Positions 10,301 to 22,300 of a stretch of DNA of 64,000 nt are shown in pieces. A program made the position numbers and the translations under genes. How positions within the stretch are numbered: the first letter of the stretch is position 1; each line of letters begins with the position of its first letter. The DNA is from Motacilla alba alba. Its lineage: Eukaryota > Chordata > Aves > Passeriformes > Motacillidae. The notes beneath the pieces are model-generated. The model made no database searches and was not told where the DNA came from. It saw nothing but the letters and a program-made list of their open reading frames with translations. The DNA lies in the NCBI RefSeq assembly GCF_015832195.1, contig NC_052030.1, forward strand, positions 13,907,439-13,971,438, in the 5' to 3' direction.

Positions 10301-13300
10301 CTCTCTCCCAGATGATGAACTCATCGAGAGCTCAATGCTGGCATCCCCACGGTCACAGAAAACCCTCCCAGCCTGGCCCTGGCCAGCCCCACTCACCCAC
10401 GGCAGCCCTGAAGCACTGCTGCACCTCGCGGGGGCTCAGTGCCCTCTCCCAGACAATGAACTCGTCAAGAGCTCAATGCTGGCATCCCCACGGTCACAGA
10501 AAACCCTCCCAGCCCGGCCCCACTCACCCACGGCAGCCCTGAAGTACTGCTGCACCTCGCGGGGGCTCAGTGCCCTCTCCCAGATGATGAACTCGTCGAA
10601 GGCGCCGCTGACCGAGCGCCGCGCCGAGCCCTCCGTGCCCGCCAGCAGCTCCGTGCTGGCGTCCCCATAGTCGTAGAACACCTTCCCCTGCGGGTCCGTG
10701 GTGCTCAGCGTGCCGTTCACATACACCTTCAGGCCTTCCCTCGAGCGCCAGGTGAACAGCACGTGCGTCCAGTAGGGACCTGCAAGGCAGCAGGGTCACA
10801 GCAGGGCTGGGAGCAGCTCCATCAGAGCCCCCAGGATGGATGTGGGGACAGTGGGGACCTGCAAGGCAGCAGGGTCACAGCAGGGCTGGAGCAGCTCCAT
10901 CAGAGCCCCCAGGATTTGGGCACAGTGAGGATCTGCAAGGCAGCAGAGTCACAGCAGGGCTGGGAGCAGCTCCATCAGAGCCCCCAGGATGGATGTGGGG
11001 ACCTGCAAGGCAGCAGAGCCACAGCAGGGCTGGGAACAGCTCCATCAGAGCTGCCAGGATTTGGGCACAGTGAGGATCTGAAAGGCTGCAGGGTCACAGC
11101 AGGGCTGGAGCAGCTCCATCCCCTGTTGGACCCTCCCTGCCAGGGAGGGCTGCCGTGGCTCAGGGAATGCTGGTGCCGTGCCCACTGCTCTTTGCCCCCT
11201 GGGGAAGCCCATGCCTTGGCAGCACGCCCTCAGCTTTGTCTGAGCCTGGGCTCCCTGCAGCTCCACAACTGCCCCTGCAGAGTGCTGCTGGCCAGGGTCT
11301 GAGGGCTCTTCACTCCTGCCTCAAACTCAGCCCAGCCAGGGCAGCACAAGGACTGCAGGAGCTGGAGAACAAGCACATCAACCACCCAAAAGTTCTCACC
11401 TTTTCCTTGTTACGCTTGAGAGGAAGAAAACACAATATTAATTTTCACTTGGATAATCCACAAATGCATGAATTATTCTTGCCATTTGCAGCTTTTATTT
11501 TAAAGTAAGATTTCTGAGCTGATTCATTAAGGTTTATGAAACTGCTGCCATGAGTCCTATTTTAACAACGTATAGGCAGTCAAACCGGGGCAAGAAAATA
11601 TTTATTGAATGCCATTAGCATTACTGGAAGACCAGAATTTGTTCCAGTCAGCAGATATTAGTGCTCCCCAGCAATGCACAGTTTAGACAGCAGCAGTGAG
11701 ATATGTGATACACCAACATGTTTATTAATGCTATGGCTTGGCATGCAAAACCTGACACTCACCAGAAACAGAATCATGAGAGCACCAAAGAGCAGTTAGA
11801 GAGTTCCCAAATAAAGCCAGGATTCAGCAGAACCCAGCTTTGGGGTGCTCTGGGAGCTGTCAGGGATTAATCTGCATTCTTTGCTCATGTTCCCACCCAG
11901 ACATGACCCTCAACAGGGACCCCACACCCACGGGCTGCTGGCCAGTGGCAAGTGTTCTACAGAGCATCACTGCTTTCCTTTGCATTTATCCCTCCCTCCC
12001 CACACCAAGGGAACTCTCAAGCACAGAGGTCTGCAGCTATTTTTATACACCCCCTTCTCTTTCTGGTGTTGTGCTCTTCTCACCACCCCTGCCTGCAGGA
12101 ATAAAGCCAAATGCAACAAAGAAATCGTGTTGTTTTTTTTTAATATATCAATTTACCTGGTGGACTGAAGCTTGCTTTCCACTTCATCATGGCACTCCCA
12201 CGGGTGTAGAACTCCACGGAGCCTTCCCCTTCGTTTGAGCAGATTTTGAAACCGCTGGAAATGACTCGGCCACCAGAGGCAGGGAGAAGCTTGGCCTGCT
12301 GGTCTTGGGTCTTCCAGAAGAAGGAAAACGTTACCCCTGAGGAAAGCAGGGGAGAGGAGACTTGAATGAAAACACCGAGTGCAGAGTACAGGCAGTGGGA
12401 ATGCTTCTGAGCACAGATCATCTGCTGGCACAAACCAGGACAGCATTTCTAAAACCAACAATGCTCCAACAGTTCAAACCAGCTGAACAATCCCTCCCTC
12501 AGCTTTGCACGCCGTGAGCACACCCCGGGCACAGCAGTGCCCTGAGCAGCCTCTCTCAGTGAAACCCAAGTTCTTTGATCTGCAAAGGGCACCCACACGT
12601 GTTTTGCTGTTCCCAGGCCCCATCACAGCCAGGTTTAATGCAGCGACCTCTCCCGAGCTCCTCAGCACAGCTGGATTTCCTCAGCATGTCACTGTGGGCA
12701 TTTTCACCCTTCATGCACCAGCAGCTCTGGAAGCCCAGTGTCAAATAAAGGGATAACTGTGCATGCAGAGCCACAGAAAAGATCCTGAGGTCCCCACCTA
12801 CACAAAAATAAAGGAATTGTCCCAAAAGTACAACACGTGGGATTAACTTCATCCACAAATAATCCCGTTCACAGCAAATTTCACTGTTACTCTCTCTCTC
12901 TCTGTGACTGCCACACACAATTTCAGTCATCCCCTGGCAAACCCCTCACTCTGTGATCCCAACCCCGGAGAAAGGGAAGGGAAACAGAACAAAAGAGTTC
13001 AGCATCTGGGAGTTGGACTAATGGGTTCCAGAACACCAGAGACCTACAAATTTTCTTATCTCCCGAGACAAACCCAAGAAGCCCAAGCCCCCTCCTGCAA
13101 AGAGGCCACACTGAATGTGAGCAGTTGATCAGCTCTAATTTAACTTGCAGCCAGGAGAGACTGAATTTTCAGCAATCAACACTCAATTGTCTCAGAAGTC
13201 AAGAAAGTGTCAAGGCTCATTTCAGCTTTCGTTCCAAGGAGGAAAGAAGCAGTAATTATTGAATAACATAATTTGGCAGCAGAAGCAAAGTCAATCACAA

Positions 13301-16300
13301 TGAAGGAATGAAATTCTCACCTTCGGGCCCACAAGCCTCTGGATTACTGATGCAGGAATTTCGGTAGCTCCCAAAGAAGAGAAAGGTGACTCCTTTCTTT
13401 TCAGTGACGTAAATTCCTTTGTTCACCATCCCTTCTACAATATCTGGAGCAAAAGCAAAATCCAGTTTAACATTCATGAAGGAGAGCTTCCTGGAAACAT
13501 GATTTACCAGACTGCTATGGCTCAGGTGTTTATCTAGGTCCAGCTATACGGCTTGGTTACTTTCTGAGTTTGTTTTTATTTTGGGTGGGTTTTGTCTCAG
13601 TTTGCCAGTTTCGGCGTGTTCAGTTTCTGTGTTTGTTTCCATTTGTCAGTGGTTTGTTGTATTTTTTAAAGACCACAGAGGCACCTCTTCTGTTTCAGGT
13701 TTGTAAATGTTACTCTCCTATCCACTCAGGTCTGTGGTTAACTAAGACTGACAGAACCCATACACCCAAAAACGATTATTTTAAAATAATCTGAGTGAAC
13801 TTCATGCTTTGCAGAGCTTGGAGTGCCAGACACTTCCTAGAGCTGTCTTACTGGTAGGCTGAGCTAGCAAAGGAATTCTTTCACCAATTAAAAAATAACA
13901 AAATAGAGTTTCTTTGTTCAGTTTTTGAAAGGGCAAGCTGGTGATCAAACTCCAGTTTCCACTGAAAAACAACTCAATGAAAGTCCCTGACAAGATCCAC
14001 TCAAAGACAGAAGCAGATCTGCTCTCAGGCATCCTCTGCTGGGCTGTGCTTGGCACTTGGAGAGGCAATTGCTTCACCCAATGTGGGTAATGACTAATTT
14101 GCTTGTGATTTCCTCGTGTTCCTCCCAAAGAAAAGCACTGTGGATTCCTCTCCCACCGGCTGAGGCACAGGGATGCTCTCAACACGGAAAACCTGGAGTC
14201 TGCTTGCTGCAGGAGCCTCTGTAAGGCCTGGGTGCAGCTGGCAGGGGATGATGGGGAGCTGCTCTCGTGTGTCCTGGCTGATTTCAGCAATGCAGACAGT
14301 GGGAAACCACAATCAAAAACCACAACCAAAAACCGCAACCAAAAACTGCAATCAAAAACCACAATCAAAAACCACAATCAAAAACCACAATCAAAAACCA
14401 CAACCAAAAACCACAACCAAAAACCACAACCAAAAACCACAATCAAAAATCCCAATCAAAAACCGCAATCAAAAACCACAATCAAAAATCCCAATCAAAA
14501 ACCACAACCAAAGCCTTCTGCTGCTGAGACGCCCGCACTCAGGGAGCAGTGAATACTGGATGCCTGTTTCTGGGCAGACAGAATGTCAGGTTTTGGTGGG
14601 GATTTCCTGTTCCCACCGTTCTTTGGGATGGCATTTCTGCAAGGGCTGTGAGGATTCAGAACCCTGGGTCTAGGACCCTTCTTCAAAATTTCTTCTGGAA
14701 AAATGTTGGGAAGAGCTGCTCCGAGGGAGCTCCAGCATGAGGAACATTTTCCTCTTCTGAATGAATGCAGCCAATGCCTGTTTCAGTGTTCTCTGAGCTC
14801 ATCCCAAAGCCTTATTGAAATATCGGTTTTCAGGTATCTGCCCCTCCCTTTGAGGAAGAAACCACCAAGTCCTGCCTCTAACTGACAGATAAAGTTTAAT
14901 TCCTTTTAAAAAAGTGAGTGTACTGTGGAGCCAATCAAGCATTTCCAAGCTCTCCTCAAGCCCCTGAATTACAAATTCACCTCTGCAGGGAAGCTCCCGA
15001 GGAAACACATTTCTGTTCCCTTTGCATGGGTGTCACTCTCTAATGTTCATACTGAACATATCTGATTGTGTGAGAACTGTGCAAATGGCCCATAAAGCAG
15101 GTAAGAGAGGACTGAAAGGAATTAGGGTCACTGGAAGTTCATCATTAATAGAGTTCCCATTTGCCAGCATACTTTTACTGTTAGAGAGTAAAAAAATAGC
15201 GGGTTTAGTGTTCCCATATAAACTCTCACTCTCTGAGCAGCCCAGGTGACAGCTTTGCCACGGCCACCCTTCTCCCCAGTCAGGTTTTCTGACAGTTTGA
15301 TGTGAGTTAATGCCCAAGTCAGAGTGGGCACGAGGCCACACAGCTCAAATGCCATTGCTGAAATCAGGTGACTTTAAGTGATTTCCAGTCTGCCAGGTTT
15401 CTGCCTGGGAGTTGTCGTTTTCTGTTCTTCCTTCCTTCTCCTAGCGTGTGGATGTTAAAAAAAATAATATGAGGACATATATGGAGATATTTGCTTCTCA
15501 TTAAAAACAAACAAACAAAAAACCAAAACAAAGCATCCCGTTAACCAAAGTTGTTGTGACTGACAATGTCTCACTTCCAGGCTCTGCAAATCTGCGTGCA
15601 TTTGTCTCCCTTGACATGTCCTCTAAAACCCATCACAAACCAGTGAGAAACAGAGGGCTTCTTTTCCAACTTAGCCTCGAAAGACAAGAAAAAAATTAAC
15701 CTGTTTGTTCTCACAGGTTCCTCTGAAATGTCACCTCTGTTTCTTTTAAGCACAATAGAAATTATTTAGCTTTTGGAGGATCCCTGGGACCCATCCTCCC
15801 GTGGGATTCACGTGGGGATGCCTCTCCCAGAATTCCAGCAATCCAGGTAACACTGCAGGGAAGTGTTTCCAGTGTGTGTGACAGTGTAACAACAACAACA
15901 ACAATAATAATAATAATAATGATAATAATAATAATGATAATAATAATAATGATAATAATAATGATATTAACAATTTTTACCACACGAGCACTTGAACCCA
16001 AACCCAGAGTTCACTCTGAATCCAAGGTTACAAGAACCGTCCACGCCTGACAAATGCAGAACAAAAAACCAGAAAATCCTCACCTACAGTTGCAGAGAAG
16101 TTAGAGTAGGCAGAGTCATTGGTATTTACAAAGGTAGAGTTATGGGAAGGAAGCACAGTGAAGTTGTGGATTCTTAGAGCTGGGTGGAACAACAAAAGAA
16201 AACAAGCCAATGAGCAAAACAATGAATAAACACCGTCAGTAATGAAGTGCCAGTTCATATCTCTCAGCACAGCTCAAGTCACAGATTTGCCGTTTGAATT

Positions 16301-19300
16301 CCACACTTTTCCCAGGGGCTGGCAGGGTCCTGGCTCGCCCTGCTCAGGGCAGGGCAGAGCCACTGAAGGAAGGTTTCCCTCAGGTACTGAGCAGAAAAAT
16401 CTGTGAAGCCCAGCAGCAGATGGGGGGCCATGAAATCCCTCCCGCTGGCAGGGGATGCAGGCACAAGAAAAATCTCTGCAGGGCCAGGAGCTGGGGCAGC
16501 CCTGGACAGCCCGGGGCAGGCAGCAGGGAATGGGGGAGCTGGGGCTCTCCATCCTGAGCTCCCAGAACGTGGGGCCAGGGGAACCTGCAGGGAGCAGGGA
16601 ATGGGGGAGCTGGGGCTCTCCATCCTGAGCTCCCAGAACGTGGGGCCAGGGGGACCTGCAGGGAGCAGGGAATGGGGGAGCTGGGGCTCTCCATCCTGAG
16701 CTCCCAGAACGGGGGGCCAGGGGGACCTGCAGGGCAGCAGGGGCTGCTCAGCTGCAGAAATCCCAGCTGGAGGAGGAGAGATGGGCCAGGCTCTCCTCAT
16801 CTGTGCCCAGAGAGCAGATCAGAGCAACGGGCACAAATCAAAGTACAAGAAACTCCGTCCAAATAGAAGAAAACCTGCAACTTTTTAATGTCTGGCCATA
16901 AGGTTTTATTCTCTAATTTTTTTTTTCTGATTTTGAAAATTTAACAGTATCTTGCACACCGTAATTGTTTACCCTGGGCAGGCAAATAAAGCCTGATGAA
17001 AAGCCCATGAAAGTAGATGGAGAGACATTGATTTGGCGTTTAGGCCAACTGAGCTCACAGAACAAAAAGACAAATGCTCTTAGGAAAAGAAAAACACACA
17101 CAAAAACCTGCAGATAAAAATGCATGGAAATCAAGGGGTCAGATGGAAAACCTGAGCACGGCCACTTTCTTTTTATTTGCTGTATTTTGAGCTGATTGTT
17201 TGCTTTCAATTGCTCCTAGTGCTGAGATTGCCAAAACATTAATTTGCTGACACACTCTCAGCACACGAATGCTTTGAGAGATATAAATCTGGCTTCACAC
17301 ACAATGACTTCAACAAATAAAATGGATTAACGTGACGGACAGATTATGGTGCTTCAAGGATTTAAGAGGAGAAACATGGAACGAAAATAATTGCATGATA
17401 TGATGAGTGGAAAACCAAGAAAGACTCTGCAATAAACAGAAGAGTTGTGTAATCAGAATGGAGCCCAAACCAAGCAAATTGTCACCTGGAGTAGATTACA
17501 ACATAAAGAACACTTTTCTGGTATATCAAAGTGAAATATCAGACAGATAAAAGCTCTGCTGGAGGCAGCTGAAATGATATCTGTGTCTGATAAGGCACAA
17601 TATAAACTACGGGGAGGAATTTGAGCCGCCCAGTGCAACTCTGCAGAGAGGATTCAGCACTGCCAGCACTGCCCTGCAGAGACAAAGCCCTCTGGCCACT
17701 CATGTCCCCTGCAGGGCATTGTAAGACAAAATCCACTAAATTTTTTCAGCCAAGTGCTGCAGCTGGCTCCTTTATAAATTTCTTTATCACTGTGTGGTAA
17801 TAGGAATTAAAAGAGATTGCTCCTGTGAGCCAGTGAAGGCTGGCAGGACCAGGACTTCATCTGCTCTGCTTTCCCTCTTCCAAGGCACTGAAAATATTTC
17901 TGAATTTTGCTGAAGTAAAACTAAACAAAATTTGAGAAACAATCTAACATCGATTGTCCTTTTCCAGGAGCTTGAATATTTTATAGAATATTTAGATGTT
18001 ATTTTCAAGCACTTCCAAAACAGCTTGGTTGTAACGTGATTGCCAAAACAGCGCTAGATGTGGAGCACTTCACTTTCTGAAACCACGTGGAGTCCAGGGT
18101 CAGAAAATTACTTTGACACACTTTTAGAGAACTTATGTGGCAACTTTTGAAAGCCAATTGATTATTCTGTTGCAGTCAGTGGGAACACTGCCATCAGCTC
18201 CTAATGGAAGCAGAATATTGCCCAGGTACATTTCTGGCCAGGCAATTCCATTCCTTTCAGAAATGTTGTGGAAAGAGATCAAAGTTTAGGCTGAAAACAC
18301 TTGAACTCCTCTGCAACAAAGGGATTCAGACATTCGCAGACCCTTTTCCCCACGCAGCAGCAGAGACTGATATTGCCATTTCGGGCAGGAAGTTTGGGGG
18401 ATGCGGGGAGCTCTGGGGATGCACAGCAGCCCAACCTGGAGCTGCCCCAGATGTCAGCAGGGCAAAGCCATCCCCACCACTCACCCTGCTCCACATCCCC
18501 AGAGCTCACCCTGCCCCACATCCCCACCACTCACCCTGCCCCACATCCCCAGAGCTCACCCTGCCCCACATCCCCAGAGCTCACCCCTCCCCACATCCCC
18601 AGAGCTCACCCCTCCCCACATCCCCAGAGCTCACCCTGCCCCACATCCCCACCACTCACCCTGCCCCACATCTCCAGAGCTCACCCTGCCCCACATCCCC
18701 ACACTGAATGGCATTGCCTCGGGGCCCCACATCCCCACCACTCACCCTGCCCCACATCCCCACCACTCACCCTGCCCCACATCCCCAGAGCTCACCCTGC
18801 CCCACATCCCCACCACTCACCCTGCCCCACATCCCCAGAGCTCACCCTGCCCCACATCCCCACCCTGGCTCATCAGGGACAGCCTGGCCTCAGCAAATCT
18901 CTCCTGATTTCACCCAGCTGGAAAAGGAGTTTAACTCGTACCAACTCACGCTGCAATTCTGCTCTTAAGGACACTCCCAAAGGCAGATAAAAACGAGTGA
19001 GGGGGTCCAGATGAGAGCCTACACTCTTCCCTCTGTAGACACTACGTGAACGTTCAAAGTGCCTGAGGAGTCTGGGCATTTAACTCCTCCCAAAATCAAA
19101 GGGGAGACATCTACCTGCTCAGAGCCAGAGATCCCAGACCCTGCGCACACTGGAGCGTGCTGGGCGTGCACCAAACCAGCTAATAACAGTGTGATTTCAA
19201 TGACTCCTTGGGTCATAAACCTCTTCCCTTTATACCCTCAGCAATGCACACACAGCCCATAAAGCCTGGGAGAATACTCCATAAAAATCAGCTCACAAAT

Positions 19301-22300
19301 ACAACATCAGTTGGGTACCACTGCGAAAACATGAACTGGGGGAAAACCTCAGCCTCTGAGCTGCAGAAGGGAGCCCCTTCCTCATCTCCAGCTGCCCCCC
19401 AAACACGGGCAGGCACACAGAGCTGTGCCACCCCCACGGCCAGGGAAGGTTTGTTCACCTCCATTCGTGTCCCGGAACTCGTGAATTCCATCCACATCCT
19501 CCAGTGGCCAGTAATGGGAGGCTGACGCCAGGACTTTGAACCCTTCCAAGAAACACAGGTTAAAAGATGATTAAATGAAACAGCAACAAGGTGTGTAACG
19601 AGTCTCCACAGAAAATAACCATAAAAGATGTCAAGAGGTTAGGTAAACCAAAATATTTTATGTAAATCAAGGGTGGCACACAAGCGAGGTCATAAATCAA
19701 AGCAGCGGAGGAGATTAAAGCTGTATCACTGATTAGCCACTGCAGAAAACCTGCTGCTAAATCCCAGCTGGTTTTCCTTCTCATTGCACCTCAAAGGTGC
19801 CACCATCTCTGACTGAATCCCTGCTGCTGTGCCTGGCAGCACCCTGACGGCAGGCTGAGGGGTCCCTCCAGAGCCACCTCTGGATTCTGCTGAGGTTTGC
19901 AGCAGGGCAGCGCAGAGGGGAGTGCAGCCCCACAGCAAGCAGCCCTGCTCCCCGGGGCACCGCGGAGCTGGGTGTGCTGAGAGAGGGGCTGCCAGGGCCC
20001 TGAGCAGCAGAGGGAGGAGCTCCCACCGCCCCCAGCCCTTCCTGCAGAGCCTCCCCCACCACCCCAATCCCCGAGCAGCCCTTCGGGGCTCAGGGGAGCC
20101 TTCTGCTCTCCTGCAAGTCCTCCTCTCAGCAGGTGCACAAGCTGCAGGTTCCAAAGGCCAGCACCTGCGGGTTTCCATTGGCATCTCTGCCTGTACAGTC
20201 TGACTGACCACAGCTTGAACAAATCCTGGGACGTGGGGTCACTGAACCAGGAGCAGGCTGCCCAAAAGAACCACACCTTCTGTGAAGATGACAGTTCTGG
20301 GTGCAGGGTAGAGCATTACCAGTGCAGGAGAACATGAGCTGTCATTTCTTGCTGTCTTGCTTGCTGCAAGAAACCCTTTCTTTCCAAAACAACTAATTTA
20401 GTCAGACGTGATGAAATAAATGCAGCATGTCCTGCAGCTAAGAAAGTTTGGGGAAGGTGACAGAGAGATGCAGAAGTTTTTCCGTGGATCATTTAATCCC
20501 ACTAGCCTGGGCTACTGGGACAACACAAAGAGAGACAGGGACGAAGGCAGCAAGGGTTTCTGTCACAGCACATTTCTGGTTCTCTGCCCTGCCATCCTCT
20601 TTCATCCCAAGCAATCCTTCAGGACACTGAGGTGCGAAGCTGACAGGAAACTTTGTCAAACCCCAGTTCAGCTGTCAAACACTGCAAACCCTCCCCACAC
20701 CCAACGCTGGGAGCTGCGTCCTTTGGCCCCTGGGGCTCACCCCACACCTTCCTTCAGCTCTGAGATCAAACCTTCTGCCTGGCTGATGCTTGCTCCGTCA
20801 TTTTTCTGTCCTGGATACACACCAGAGATTTGTATCATGGACATGAAGGTGCAAACACTTTAGTAAAGTGCCTAATGCCCCCCCTGGGGAGCACTTTGAT
20901 GGCCTCCATCCTCATGGTGCAGTCTCTGAGGTCTGACAAATCCTAAGATTTAATTTTTTATTTTGAGTGCAAAGTTGATAAAATTGCTGAGCTCCACAAG
21001 AAGCAATTGCAGATCTGAGGAAACAGAACTCCAAGTTCTGCATCTTGTGAGGGTACAAGAACTGCCCAGACTTGCTTCCAAAGTCAACTGCACCAGAGAT
21101 ACCTAACAAATGATTCACGATTGCATTCATTAATTCAGGGCCTATTCTTAGCCCACCTAAGCAAATGTTTGCCGTTGTCATAGCGGCTTTCCCTCAAGGA
21201 AGGGGCAGAGCATGGACAGAGGAGATGGGGATGTCCCATGGGATGGAAACGGGATGGAAACGGGGCTCTGTGCTTCTCCACCTCCTCTGGCTGCCCGGGA
21301 GGCACAGAGGGCACAGCTGTCACTGAGAGGACAAGGGACAGCCAGCCTGGAGCACAGGGACCCACAGCAAGCGCGCGCAGCAAAATCCGAACATCCCGGG
21401 CAGCCCCTGCCCAGCTGAGGCTCTGGATCGAGTACCCGAGGGCCAAACCCTTTGCTCAGGCAGTGCCCCTGCTCAGAGGGACCCCAGGGCTCGTTCCAAA
21501 GCCAGCAGCACCCCTGCAGCAAAGCCTGCATGCCCCCTGCGCCCCAAACCAGCCCGTGGCACTCCCCACTGGGGGCACGAGCGCTTCCCCTCTTGTTCCT
21601 CCAGCCAGCAGCCACAGAGCCTCATTTTTAGGAAACAGGAGTCTTTTTCTTGGTTTGGAGCAAAGGTGGAGCAGAAGCCATTAATTACTCCTTCAACAGA
21701 CGTGGCCCTTCCCCTCACTCTGCCTTTTACTTGAGAATAATTACATGTGGTTAGAACTGAAAAAAGCAATCCAGGGGCTGGCAAAGCACTAAAACTGTGC
21801 TTGTACACCACCATGAGGCTTGAGGTTAAACTATTTATATAAACAGAGGAATTCTGCAGTTACACACGAGCCCTTCTGAGCTCCGAGTGAGTTTTTGTAC
21901 ATTGGAAACAGATGAGAAATCCCTAATCTGCTCTGTAAGTGATTTGAACCCGAGTGTGAGGCTGGGAGGAGGGGAGAGGGCTTGAAGCCACGCCAGAGAA
22001 CTGCAGAGTGTGCAAACTGGCACATCCAGCTGCTCACCGCTGATCCAGAAATGCTGAACACGGCGGGAAAAGGAAAATAGTCTGGGTAGAGATTTAGAAA
22101 ACTCGAGGAAAGTGGTGACAAGTGCACACAGGACTTCCCCACACGTTAAACACAAGGCATTTTTCTCCAAATGTGTTTCTGTCCAGAATATTCAGTGGGT
22201 GGGGTGCTGGACTCACAACGACTGGGACAGGGACGCTTTGGGCATCTTTAATACAGGCTGGCACTCAAACACGGGCTCGGCTTCTTTGGGGCTGCTAAGG

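Noticed and set aside
21940..21965. tRNA B-box-like GGTTCAAATC on the minus strand
   Set aside because: No matching A box or cloverleaf stems around it.
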